Below are positions 1 through 12,164 of a DNA stretch of 64,000 nt, in pieces. The DNA is taken from NCBI GenBank assembly GCA_947172415.1, contig OX359190.1:5270001-5334000 (forward strand). Reading direction: 5' to 3'. A program made the position numbers and the translations under genes. Origin of the DNA: Chondrosia reniformis. Lineage: Eukaryota; Porifera; Demospongiae; Chondrillida; Chondrillidae. The notes beneath the pieces are model-generated. The model had not been told where the DNA came from. It did not search any database and was given only the letters and a program-made list of their open reading frames with translations. The first letter of the stretch is position 1. Every line of letters starts with the position of its first letter.

Positions 1-3000
1 GGTACTAGTTGTACTTATTATTTGTATGTACTAGATGTGTGTTCCAGTTGTATGTACTTGTTATATTTAGTAGTTGTATGTACTAGTTGAATGTCTAGTT
101 GTTTGTACTTGTTGTATGTACTAGTTGTATGCACTATTTATATGTACTTCTTTAAGTACTAGTTGTATGTTCTAGTACGCGTTGTACTAGGTACTAGTTA
201 GGTTCTAGTTGGATGTACTAGTTCAATGTACCAGTTGTATGTTCTAGTTAATGTTCTAGGTGCATACACTATTTATATGTAGTAATTACCTGTGTATGAA
301 TTAGTTTTTTGTTGCAGTTGTGTTTACTAGTTATATGTACTAGTTGTGTATACTAGTTGAATCTGCTAGTTGTATGTACTAGTTGTATGTACTAGTTGTA
401 AGTACTAGTTGAACATTCGAGTACTAGTTTTACTAGGTACTAGGTGGGTACTAGTTGTATGTACTAGTTGTATGGACTAGTTGTATGTACTAATTGTTTG
501 TACTGGTTGTATGTACTAGTTGTATGTACTCGATACTCATTGTATTTACTAGTTGTAAGTTCTAGTTGTAGGTTCTAGTACTAGTTGTAAGTACTAGTTT
601 AATGTACTAGTTGTATGTTCTAGTTTATGTTCTAGTTGTATATACTATTTATATGTACTAGTTACCTGTGTATGGACTAGTTTTATGTAGTAGTTGTGTG
701 TACTAGTTATATGTGTATGTAATAAGTATATGTATTAGTTGTATATACTAGCTGTATTGAAGAGTTATAGGTTCTAGTACTAGTTATAGTGGTTACTAGG
801 TGGGTACAAGTTGTATGTACTAGCTGTTTGTTCTATTTGTATGTACTGATTGTATGTACTAGTTGATTTACTAGTTGTATGTACTAGAACAAGTTATATT
901 TATAATTGTAGGTACAAGTTGTATGTAGTAGTTGTGTGTAATAGTTTATGTACTAGTTATATGTCCTAGTTGTCTATACTTGGTTTATGTACTCGTTCTA
1001 TGTACTAGTTGTATGTACTAGTTATATCTAGTACTTGTGTGTACTAGTACTATGTACAAATTTTATGGACTAAGGTGTATGGACTAGTTTTATGTACTAG
1101 TATTAGTTATATATAATAGTTGTAGGTACAAGTTGTATGTCGTAGTTGCATGTAGTAGTTGTATAAACAAATTGTTTGTACTAGTTGCATGGACTAGTTA
1201 TGTACCAATTGTATGTACTAGTTGAATGTATATATTACTTGCATGTACTAGATTAGTACTAGTTGTATAATTGCTAGTTTTATGTTCACATTCTATGAGC
1301 TAGCTGTATGTACTAATGTCTTATTGTTCGTACTAGTTGTATGCATGAGTCTTATGTACTCTTTCTATGTACTAGTTGCAAGTACTAGTTTCTAGTTGTA
1401 TGTACTAGTTGTATGCACCGGTTGTGTGTACTAGTTGTATATATTACTTTTGTGTCCTAGTTGTATGTACTGGGTGTATGTACTATTTATATATACTAGT
1501 TATATGTGAATGTAGTAGTTATATGTTCACGTTGTGTCTAATTATTGTATGTCCTAACTCTATTTACTATTTGTAGTAACTAGTTGTATGTACTAGTTTT
1601 ACGTACTAATTGTATGTATTAGGTGTATGTACGAGTTATATGTACTAGTTGTATGTTCTAGTTGGGTGTAATAACTGTATGTACTAGTTATAATTTCTAG
1701 TTGTAGGTACTAGTTGCATGTATTAGTTGTATGTATTAATTCTATGCTCTAGTTGTAAGTTCTATTAGTAGTTATACAAGGTACTAGGTAGATCCTAGTT
1801 ATATTTACTGGATATAAGTTGTATGTAGTAGTTTTACATACAAGATGGGTGTAATTTGTGTACGTACTAGTTGTATGTACTAGTTGTATATACTATTTAT
1901 ATGTACTATTTATATGTGTATGTACTAGTTATCTTTAGTAGTTGTGTGAACTAGGCGTATATACTAGTTGTTTGTACTAGTTATATGTACTAGTTGTATG
2001 TACTAGTTGTATGCACCATTTATATGGACTAGTTGTATATACTAGTTGTAAGAACTAGTTGTAAGTTCTAGTACTAGTTTATACTACGTACTAGGTTGGT
2101 TGTAGTTGTACGCACTAGTTGGATGTACTAGTTGTTTGTACTAGTTTTATGTACTCAATACAAGTTGTATGTACTAGTTGTATGTACTAGTTATATGTAC
2201 TAGTTGTTTGTATGTACTAGTTGTTTGTACTAGTTCTATGTACTAATTTTATGTTCTAGTTATGTTGTAGTTGTATATAGTATTTATATGTACTAGTTTA
2301 ATGTAGTAATTGGGTGTACTAGTTATATTTACTGGTTGTGTGTACTAGTTGTATGTTCAAGTACAAGTTATAACAAAGTATTAGGTAGGTACTAGTTGTA
2401 TGTACTAATCGTTTGAACTAGTTCTATATACTAATTGTATATTCAAGTTATATGTACTAGTTGTATTTATGTACTAGTTGTATGTACTGGTTGTATGTAC
2501 TATTTATATGTACTAAGTATATGTGTATGTGCTAGTTATATGTATTAGTTGTGTGTACTACATGTATATACTAGTTGTATAAAGTTGTTATATGTACTAG
2601 TTGTATATACAAGTTATAGGTTCTAGTATTAGTTATACTAGGTACTAGGAAGATGTTAGTTGAATGTACTAGACACAAGTTGTATATACTATTTGTATTT
2701 ATTAATTGTGTGTTATTGTTGTATGTACTTGTTGTATGCACTATTTATATGTATTAACTGTATGTACTAGTAGTAAGTACTAGTTGTATGCTCTAGTACT
2801 AGTTATACTATGTACTAAGTATGTACTAGTTGTATGTACTAGTTGTATGTACTAGTTGTATGGACTATTTGTATGTACTAGTTGTTTGTACTAGTTGTAT
2901 GTACTCGATACTAGTTGTATGACTAGGTGTAGATACTAGTTGTAGGTTCTAGTACCAGTTCTACTACGTACTAAGTGGCTTCTAGTTGTATGTACTAGTT

Positions 3001-4064
3001 TTATATACTACTTGTAAGTTCTAGTTTATGTTCTAGTTGTATATACTATTTATATGTGCTAGTTTTCTGTGAATGCACTAGTTTAATGTAGTAATTGTGT
3101 GTACTATATATATGTACTAGTTGTGTGTAGTAGTTGTATGTACTAGTTGTATGTACTATTTATATGTACTGGGTATATGTGTATGTACTAGTTATATGTA
3201 GTAGTTGTGTGTACTAGGTGTATATACTAGTTGTATGTTCTAATTATATGTACTAGTTGTATGTACTGGTTGTAGGTTCTAGTCCTAGTTATACTAGGTA
3301 CTAGGTAGGTCCTAGTTGCATGTACTAGACACAAGTTGTGTGTACTATTTGTATGTACTAGTTGTGTGTACTAGTTTTATGTACTAGTTGTGTGTAGTAG
3401 TTGTACGTACTACATGCACTTATTATGAGTATGTACTAGTTGTATGCATTAGTTATATGTACGAGTTGTAAGTACTACTTGTATGCACTAGTTGTATATA
3501 TTTTCTGGCTGCATGTAATAGTTAAAGGTTCTTTATAGTACTAGTTATAATGGGTACTAGGTAAGTACAAGTTGTATGTCCTATCTGTTTGTACTATTTG
3601 TATGTACTAATTATATGAACTAGTTGTATGTACTAGTTATGTACCACTTGTATGTACTAGTTGTATTTAGTAGTTGTAAGTACTATTTATATGTGCTAGT
3701 TATATGTGTATGTACTAGTTTTATGTAGTAGGTGTATGTATTACTTGTAATTAATAGTTGTATGTACTAGTTGCATATACTAGGTGTATTTACTAGTTAT
3801 ATGTACACATTACTAGCTGAATGTGACAGTTGTACGTTTTAGTTGTATGGACTAATACTGGTTTTATTTACTAGTCATAAATACTAGTTGTTTGTAGTAT
3901 TTGTATGAACTGGTACCAGGTATATTTAGTATTTGTATCTACTATATGTATGTACTAGTTGTATGTACTAGTTGCATATAAAAGTTGTATGTACTAGTAT
4001 TAGGGACTACTTGTATGTACTCGTTACTAGTTGTATGTACTACTTGTAAGGACTAGTTGCATTA
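1..4064 (+). repeat. 13-bp satellite A, first block
   Basis: Degenerate tandem array of the 13-bp unit TACTAGTTGTATG. The unit is seen directly wherever neighbouring copies are intact, and many variants differ by one to three bases or by indels. No gene is visible; short open frames here are periodic products of the repeat. Positions 2 to about 3960 recur with high similarity at 25484 to about 29290, including the order of variant units, so this block is one half of a segmental duplication. Confidence 0.95.
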
Positions 4065-4163
4065 CTGAATTGATCTTTTGTAACTGTCTGACTGTGTCTG
4101 CTTTCTGTTATGTATGGCCCTACGTGCCACACCAGGCATATGGGTAATTGATTGATTGATTGA
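4065..4163 (+). mobile_element. Short non-satellite insert with an ATTG-type tail
   Basis: About 100 bp of unique sequence interrupts the satellite and ends in roughly four ATTG units before the satellite resumes. A short unique segment with a 3' tetranucleotide tail is typical of 5'-truncated CR1/L2-type non-LTR retrotransposons. No coding sequence remains, so the family assignment is inference. Confidence 0.4.
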
Positions 4164-7100
4164 GTTGTATGAACTAGTTTTATGAACTAGTTGGAGGTAC
4201 TATTACTGGTAATATTAAAGAGTTGTAGGTACTCTTACTGGTAATATTAAGGAGTTGTAGGTACTACTTGGATGAACTAGTTTCATGTACTAGTTGTATG
4301 GACTAGTTGTATGTACTAGTACTAGGTTGATTTACTAGTCGTGGGAATTGGAGGCTGTGGTTCCGAGCTGACAAGAGGATGGGTATTGTCCAGTTAAACC
4401 CCCCGACAGAGGAGGGTGCTTAGCCCCTCATGTGGCATCTTGTGGCTAAATCAGCCTCCCTGTCAGCATGGGCTAACCCCCCGTCTGGCAGCTTCACTGG
4501 GTTACGTTGCGCCATGAGAATGACAATTTTCAAGACAGGCTGTGGCCTAGGTGCACCAGTGGTGAAGAAAACCCTGGGTCAACCAGAATAGGTGATTCCA
4601 CTGGTGCCTCACAGGTAGATGTACCTGAATGTAATAACCCTTCTTCGGTCCCCGTGACGGGCCAACCAGCCCTCAGGACGAGGAAATGGTTAGGGCACTA
4701 ATTGATTGCATTGAGCGATCTGAACCCAAAAGAGGTGGCTATCAAAAGCGTTTAGAGCGGGAATGGCTGAGCAAATACCCACATTTGCCTCAGACCGGTC
4801 GAACCCTTGCCTTCCAAGCCAAAAGGAGTTTGGTAGGAGACGGAGTACTGCAAGTAACGGGGAGCCGAGATTTAGATTTGGTTAATGATGCACCGCAAGG
4901 TGCCTCTAGAAGGAGAAGGATCCAAGGGGTGATCTGGAACCTTCAGAGGGATAATATCCTCATGGAGCTCTACCGAGAAAGTAAGCCCATGGAAAAGGGG
5001 TATGCCGAGCAGTTGTACCAGGCTTGGAATGCTAAAATGCCAGACCATAAAACCACAAAGGTAGCGCCAACTACGAGAATTAGTAGAATCCGAAGAGGTC
5101 AAGGTCTCTCGAGACTAAACCTTGTGGAACCTGACTCTTGTGGTTTAGCCACCCTAACTGAGACTGTGGAGGAAGGTGTGGGAGCCCAGGGGCAGGGTGA
5201 GCTTCACCAAGTTCAGGCTGTGACTGAACAAAATGGTGAGCTGCCTGCAGCCCCTGTTGAAACTCCTACAAATGATCATCCTAGTCCAAGGACAAGTGGC
5301 AATGATCAACTGATGCAACTTTTAGGCAAAGCAAAAGATGCCTGTCTCCGAAAGAAACCTGGAGATTTCTCTGATAGAAAACCCTGGGGGGCATTGCGGT
5401 TCAACCATGTTGATACGGCACTGCTTCAGGAGGCCAGTGATTGGGTGGAGAAAGAGTGGCAGGAAGGCCCTAGGTCGGCCTGGCACCTGAACTGCCTAGT
5501 CTACTCTGTTGCTATGGCTGTGAGGGGAAAAACAACCTACGAATCGCAGCCATGCAACCAGGGAAGGAAATCAGATAATCAGAAGGGAAGTAAGAGACAG
5601 GAAGGTCACATAAGTGACAGGAAGGCCAAAGGCCTTAGGTTTAGAAGACTGCTTGCCTGGTTGGATGTGGAAATAGCGCGTCAACAGAATAACAATCCTA
5701 TGACCAAACCCCACAACGTACTCCGAAGAAAGCTTAGTAGGGAGTTCCATTCATTAAACCTGAATGTGCTGATCAGAGCTCGGGAACAGACACTGGGGAA
5801 AGTCAGGGTCTGGACCCTACAAGAGCGAAGATCGGCTGAACGCAGGAAATTCCAGGAACAAAACCACCTTTGGAATACCCAAAGGAAGTTCCAGATGAAT
5901 GGCAATGTTCCAACCTCCAATGAAGCTCCCTCAATTGAGGTAGTAAGAGACTTTTGGACAAAGCTTGTAGGTACTGTTGGTAAGGTCAACAAAGACGACC
6001 CAGGGGTGAAAGAATGGCTAAAGGAAACCAAAAAGAGGGTGGGTAGAACCTCCTCTGAAGGTCCCGATAGCATTGATGAGACCAAACTGAGGAAAACCTT
6101 GAAAAAGGCAAAAAGCTGGTCAGCCCCTGGGCCGGATGGCATCCACACTTTTTGGTGGAAAGCACTCCCCTCTGCACAGTCTGCCTTGGCAGATGTACTA
6201 CGGAGGGTGGTGAGCGGAGATCTGTCAGTCCCAGACTGGCTTACAAGGGGTCACACTCTACTCATCCCCAAAAAGTTGACCCGAAAAGTGTGGCCAACTA
6301 CCGACCTATTGCGTGTCTCAACACAATGTACAAGGCTGTCACAGCATACATTGCATCAGAATTACTCACTTACACCTACACTTATGCTCTTTTACCTATG
6401 GCTCAACGAGCCATGAGAAAAGGGAGGTGGGGCTGTGTGGACTGTCTACTGCTGGATCAATCAATCGGTCTAGATGCCAAAATTATGGGCAAGCCACTTA
6501 ATGTGGCATGGATCGATTATGAGAAGGCATATGACAGAGTCCCTCACAAGTGGGTGATGAAGGTGCTAAAAACCATCAAGTGCCCAGGTTGGATCCGGAG
6601 GTCTATAGAGCTCTTCTCCAAACACTGGGCTACTGTGCTTGAGTTGAGGACCGCGGGGAAGGTGGTTAGGAGTACCCCTGTTAAATATATCAGGGGACTC
6701 TTCCAAGGAGACTCCCTATCGCCAGTCCTCTTTTGTCTGGCCATAGCTCCCATATCCCAAGTTCTTAACAGAACCAAGGGATATACCCTCTGGCATAATG
6801 GGGAAAGGAACACCATGTCACACTTGCTGTACATGGATGACCTTAAGATATATGCTGGAGGGCCTGATAAACTCAGGGAAGCCATGGAATGTGTGGAGAA
6901 AACCTCAAATGCCATTCGCATGAGGTTTGGAGTGAGAAAGTGTGGAACAGCTCACATGCAAAAGGGGAAAGTTCTGGCTGGCCCAGACAACCCTGAACGC
7001 AGTGAAGAATCCATAAGGAGCCTTGAAAAAGGTACTACCTATAAGTACTTAGGGCTAGAACAACTGTTTGAGGTAGATGACAGCAAGGTCAAAGCTTGCT

Positions 7101-8161
7101 TGATCAATGAATTGAGGAGGAGACTCCACAAAGTGTGGGGCTCTCACCTCAATGGTAAGAATGCTGCAGAAGCCTCTAACATGTTGTGTGCCTCTCTATT
7201 GAGATACTCTTACCCAGTTTTGAAGTGGACTCAAAGTGAGCTTCCAAAACTGGACCGAATGGTGAGAAAGATCATGAGAAAGTACCAGTGCCATCTCTAT
7301 AACTCTGCCATTGAGTGAATTTGCCTCGCTCTCAAGGTGGTAGAGGGCTCTGTAGTTTTCCTTTGGATCACGACAGGGCTGTTGTGAATCTGGCAAGATA
7401 CCTCCATACTGCAAATGATCCACTCATAGCTGTTGTGGTTAAACACCAAAAGTGGCTGGAGTGCTCAAAGCAGAGGAGGACTGTCTTGAAAGAAACCAGA
7501 TTGATACTGAGAAGCCACGGAATAGAACTAGAACCGGAAATGTGGCTGAAGACAGATCCCTCACAAAATAGTGTAAGAGAATGGAGGAGAGTGGCACGTG
7601 AGCTCCGGGAGGCTCAGACTGAAAGGTTAAAAAGTAACCTAGCCGAAAAATCTCACCAGGGCTCATACCACAGATAAGTCACAAATAGGGAGTCTTATGT
7701 GTGGCTTTCTGAGGGGAGACTCAGACCTCAAACTGAGGTTCTGATTCTCGCAGCATAAGATGATGTGCTGCACACTAGGTGGTACCAAAATAGGATTCTG
7801 AAGAATTCTAGCCCCCTAATGTGCAGAGAATGTGGCAAGGCTATGGAAACGGTCAAACACATACTAAACATGTGTGAGCCCATGGGATTTTCTCTCTACA
7901 AAGAGAGGCATGACCGGGCAATACTGATAGTGTTGTGGAGACTGTTGAAAGAATATGGATTCAAGCAGGAAGAGCCCTGGTACAAACTAGAAGCAAAACC
8001 AGTCTATGAGAATAGGGCTGTCAAAATCTTGTGGGATCCTAGTATCCCTACAGATGATGAAATGACAGAAAGAAGGCCAGACTTAGTGGTTGAGGATCGG
8101 CTATGTAAGTCCATCTTCATTATTGAGATGTCAGTTCCTACTGACAGTAATATTAATGGAA

Positions 8162-9420
8162 CACAGGTGCCATATGACTGATCTGCGTGTTTTTACGTTT
8201 TTTTATAAACACTTGTAAAAGCAAGTTTCGTTCTAACAGAAGCGATTTGCTAACTTAAACTGGTATACATTGAAGCGCTTATTTAAATGTCAGCGAAATC
8301 AAAAAATTTGAGCGAGATTGAACAACCAATATCGAAGATATAACGTGTTAAAAAGGGCAGATTTTAAAACTCTCAGACACTATGTGCTTAGTCTAGGAAA
8401 AAGCTAGAACTATGTTCTATTCTTTATTGGAAAGGTTACAATGTATTCTAACAAAGTTAATAAGTCCGTTTCGATTCGCCCATCCGTTGAGAAGAAAACT
8501 GTTAAAATACACTTTAAATAGATTAGTAAATGCTATTTAATCTTTCATATCTTGGGAAATAAAGCTCAGACGCAAACCGACTTCTTAATTCTAACTAAAT
8601 GACATTCCCTGAATCCATTGAAGCTGACTACGCGACTATGAGGATCTTCTAACTTAAGTGCATAGGCAATTTTCCTTCACTTCTGCAACAGACGCCATTT
8701 CTTAACATTTAAATCATATTCATTAGCAAATAAGTTTATTCATGGGATGATTTACACATTTGAAACGCAAATGGTGAAATTTTATAGCCGGATGTTAATA
8801 TTGCGCAAATCCTAAGTTGTGTAACTGGGATATATACATGTATGTATGTATGTTGACGCAAGTGATCGAGGATCGCCGTAAGGTGTTATTCTCACTAAGG
8901 ATCGCCAATTTTCGAATTTTCGTCTACAACAGAGAAGATTATGCCTCCCAAAAAGGCAAGAGGGATATCAGTCGATAATCAGATTGCTCTGAAGTTCAAC
9001 TGGGGCTTTGCAAGAGTTGCTGCATATAAATTATTCGTTAACAAAAGGTACGTAAAAAGTGTATTCGACGATAGCTAGAGAAGTGAATCATTTTATAGCT
9101 TTACATTAATTGTATAATACAATACGTACAAAGTGAGACGATTAAATAAAACATTAATAGGATACGTAGTGAGACGATTATAAGACAATGATAGGAAGCG
9201 AGATGATTATATACGATATGTAAATCAATTAAGCCAAAGGATGCTATAACCAATTTAACAATGGACGATTTTAAATTCCTTCCGGTGTGTAACCGATAAC
9301 ACTAAATGACGCATTCACTCTTAACGATTGAAAACGAATATTCTTTATTAATTATCGCTTGTTACGTGTTGATCGCTATAAGGCAGCGTATCCCTAAGGA
9401 ACAGTCATAAGGTACCAGTG
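8162..9420. mobile_element. CACTA-like DNA transposon inserted in retrotransposon copy 1
   Basis: This segment is absent from the same place in copy 2 (near 18328), so it is an insertion into the endonuclease coding region. The ends are CACAGGTGCCATATGACTG and, on the other strand, CACTGGTACCTTATGACTG: a 19-bp terminal inverted repeat with three mismatches. The flanking dinucleotide AA appears on both sides, where copy 2 has it once, which fits a 2-bp target duplication. CAC(T/A)G ends with a 2-3 bp duplication suggest the EnSpm/CACTA superfamily; that is inference from the termini only. The interior is AT-rich, with repeated GTGAGACGATTA motifs near 9133 and 9169 and no long open frame. Probably a non-autonomous deletion derivative. 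Confidence 0.75.
8941..9078 (+). CDS. Short ORF inside the CACTA-like element, possible first exon
   Basis: A 45-codon frame starting MPPKKARGISVDNQIALKFN. It is basic at the N terminus and lies in the middle of the insertion at 8162-9420. At codon 37 the sequence AAAAGGTACGTA looks like a good splice donor, so the frame could be the 5' exon of a lost transposase or captured gene. I do not recognise the protein, and a frame this short can arise by chance. The start is the first ATG after a stretch with stops. Confidence 0.25.
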   Translation: MPPKKARGISVDNQIALKFNWGFARVAAYKLFVNKRYVKSVFDDS

Positions 9421-9892
9421 AAGATGGCAAGAGAAGTTCCAAAAGTACCAGAAGCTGGCGGCTGATATGAGGAAACAATTTAGGGGCTATCGAATTAAGG
9501 TAGTCCCGATGATAACTGGTGCTTTGGGGACAGTGGACACGCTCTTGGAAGACCTAAGTGGAATTCCAAAGCTGTCAAAAAGTGCAATAGAAGTGATGAG
9601 AGCGATGCAGAGAACTGTTCTCTGCTCGGCTGTAAGGATATTGAGGCGACATCTATCTGTTGAGGGATTAGGGCCTGGACGATAAGTAGTCCTGTCCCAG
9701 TCCTTGCCTGTCAACCTCTGGAAAGTAGTGGTGGATTTGTGTATGGAGGTACTCCCTCCTATTATGACGGTCAACTTTGGCCCGACGTGCACCTGTCTGC
9801 TGCTGCTGGAAGGAGGCAAAGCCGAGGCTTCTGGCTAAAAACCCAAAGAAAGGAAAACATAACTGACTGAGGGTTGTCCAAGCCGGATACTC

Positions 9893-9916
9893 CTTGCCTT
9901 AGTACACTAAGGCAAG
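9893..9916 (+). other. 3' UTR hairpin of retrotransposon copy 1
   Basis: CTTGCCTTA and TAAGGCAAG can pair as a 9-bp stem with a 6-base loop about 40 bp before the element's 3' end. R2-type elements use structured 3' UTR RNA for recognition by their own reverse transcriptase, so this is a plausible recognition stem. In copy 2 (18800-18824) the stem is reduced to about 5 bp. Confidence 0.35.
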
Positions 9917-9957
9917 AAGTAACAAGGTTCTCCATTAAGGCTTTTGTTTCTAGAGTA

Positions 9958-12164
9958 ATATGAACTAGTTATATTTACTAGTTATATGAACTAGTTATTT
10001 TTACTAGGTGTATGGACTAGTTGTATGTACTAGTATATACTAGGTTTATTTACCAGTTGTAGGTACAAGTTGTATGTACAAGTTTATGTAATAGTTGTTT
10101 GTACTGATTGTATGTACTACTTGTATGTACTAGTTGTAAGTACCAAATATGTCGTAGTTGTTTATGCACTTTTTATTGACTACTTGTATGAACTAATTTT
10201 ATGAATTATTTGGAGGTACTATTACTGGTAATATTAAAGAGTTGTAGGTACTATTACTGGTAATATTAAGGAGTTGTAGGTACTACTTGTATGTACTAGT
10301 TATATGTACTAGCTATATATATATACTAGTTTTGTACTACTTCTATGTACTAGTTGAAATACTAGTTGTATGTAATAGTTATATTTACTACTTGTATGAA
10401 CTAGTTTCATGTACTAGTTGTATGGACTAGTTGTATGTACTAGTACTAGGTTGATTTACTAGTTGTAGGTACAAGTTGTATGTAGAGATTTAATATAATA
10501 GTTTTATGTATGTTCTAGTTGTATGTACTAGTTGTATATACTAGTTTTGTTGTATATAGCTGTTTGTGCTAGTTGTATTAACTAGTTGTATGCACTATTT
10601 ACTAATTGTATGTCCTAGTTGTTTGTTCTGGTTGTATGTGCTAGTTGTATGTACCAGTAATGTGTACTAGTTGTGTGTACAAGTTGTAGGTACTAGTGGT
10701 AGTTCTAGTTTTATGTACTAGTTGTAGATACTAGTTGTATGTACTAGTTGTAAGTAATAGTTATATGTACTAGTTGAATGAAGTAGTTGTTTATACTAGT
10801 TGTATGTACCCGTTGTATGTTCTCCTTGCTAGTTTTATGTACAAGTTGAAGGTACTAGTTCTTTGTAGTAGTTATATTTACTAGTTGTATGAACTAGTAA
10901 CATGTACTAGTTGAATGGACTAGTTGTATGTACTATTTAAGTAGTAGTTGTTTGTGCTAGTTGTATTAACTAGTTGTATGGACTATTTTTGAACTAGTTG
11001 TATGAACTAATTGTATGAAATAGTTGTATAAAATCGTTGTAGGTACTATTACTTGTCATATTAACTAGTTGTAGGTACTACTTGTATGTACTAGTTGTAT
11101 GTACTAGTTTTGTACTAGTTGTTTGTGCTAGTTGTATGAACTAGTGGTATCAACTAGGGATGTACTAGTTGTATGAACTAGTTGTATGAACTAGTTACTA
11201 GTTGAAAGTTCTAGTTGTATGTTCTATATGTATATACTAGTTATATGTACTAGTTGTGTGTACTAGTTGGAGGCACTAGTTGTAGGTATTAGTACTGGTA
11301 ATATTAACTAGTTGTAGGTACTACCTGTATGTATTAGTTGTATTTACTAGTTGTATGTTCTAGTTATATGGACTATGTTTGTGTACTAGTTGTATGTACT
11401 ATTTGTAGGACTAGTTTTATGTACTAGTTGTATGTAGTAGATGTATTTACTAGTTGTAAGTAATCGTTCTATGTGCTAGTTTTATGAAGTAGTTGTATAT
11501 ATATACTAGTGTAAGGAACAAGTTGTATGTACTCGTAGCTAGTTGTATGTACTGGTTGTATGTACTCGTAGCAAATTGTATGTACTAGTTGTATGTACTA
11601 GTTGGAGGCACTAGTTGTAGGTTTTAGTACTGGTAATATTAACTAGTTGTAGGTACTACCTGTATGTGTTAGTTGTATGTACTAGTTGTATGTTCTAGTT
11701 ATATGGACTACGTTTGTGTACTAGTTGTATGTACTATTTGTAGGACTAGTTTTATGTACTAGTTGTATGTAGTAGATGTATTTACTAGTTGTAAGTAATC
11801 GTTCTATGTGCTAGTTTTATGAAGTAGTTGTATATATATACTAGTTTAAGGAACAAGTTGTGTGTACTCGTAGCTAGTTGTATGTACTGGTTGTATGTAC
11901 TTGTAGCAAATTGTATGTACTAGTTGTATGTACTAGTTATATATACTAGTACTGGTTTTATTTATTAGTTGTAGGCAATAATTGTACGCACTAGTTGTAG
12001 GTACTAGTTGAATTTTCTAGCTGAATGTAATATTTGAATGTACTAATTTTATGCACTCGTTGTATGTACTAGTTGTATGTACTAGTTATGTACTAATTGT
12101 TTTTGCTAGTTACTAGTTATAAGTACTAGTTGTTTGTGCTAGTTTTATGTTCTAGTTGAAAGTA
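9958..12164 (+). repeat. 13-bp satellite A, second block
   Basis: Satellite array of the same 13-bp unit, closely matching 31950-34240 unit by unit, including the distinctive variant with ACTGGTAATATTAA. It also contains an internal near-repeat (about 11270-11590 against 11605-11930). No gene seen. Confidence 0.9.

Larger units (their letters stand above)
4507..9685 (+). pseudogene. Broken RT/endonuclease polyprotein of retrotransposon copy 1
   Basis: Single-ORF polyprotein for target-primed reverse transcription, now split. In order: an N-terminal region with two Myb/SANT-like segments (about 4690-4850 and 4940-5100; resemblance only), a basic linker, and a reverse transcriptase from about 6080 (GPDGIHTFWW) through YRPIACLN, VAWIDYEKAYDRVP and FQGDSLSPVLF to the catalytic YMDD at 6830-6841. 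A CCHC knuckle lies at 7822-7875 and an endonuclease with RRPDLVVED near 8073, then IIEMSVP and, past the insertion, the WQEKFQKYQKL region. Breaks seen: a 1-bp loss near 4675, a frameshift in an A-run near 6275, a stop at 7316-7318 with a 4-bp difference from copy 2, stops near 7675 and 7755, and the insertion at 8162-9420. No in-frame ATG precedes the first part of the frame (a stop lies at 4474-4476), so the true start is unclear; the first codon given is a TTG shared by both copies. Confidence 0.9.
4340..9957 (+). mobile_element. Non-LTR retrotransposon with restriction-like endonuclease, copy 1
   Basis: The boundaries are the limits of similarity with the second copy at 14564-18865. Both begin at CGTGGGAATTGGA directly after a satellite AGT and end at CTTTTGTTTCTA(G/A)AGTA. 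Without a 1259-bp DNA-transposon insertion at 8162-9420 the element is about 4.36 kb. It carries a GC-richer 5' leader (about 170 bp), one long broken frame and a 3' UTR of about 270 bp. One open reading frame, a central reverse transcriptase, a CCHC knuckle and a C-terminal PD-(D/E)XK-type endonuclease are the layout of the R2/R4/NeSL group. By eye the copies are about 95% alike. Confidence 0.9.

Noticed and set aside
1..4064. Regular short repeats that might suggest a CRISPR array.
   Set aside because: The 13-bp unit is tandem without spacers, degenerate and spread over tens of kilobases in a eukaryotic transposon context.
4340..4505. An HDV-like self-cleaving ribozyme in the retrotransposon leader, as in R2 elements.
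   Set aside because: I could find only a 4-bp first stem (GGAA with TTCC) and no convincing double pseudoknot by eye.
9917..9930. AAGTAACAAGG near the retrotransposon 3' end resembles the 3' end of small-subunit rRNA.
   Set aside because: Only about 11 bases match, the sequence is part of the element in both copies, and no further rRNA sequence follows.
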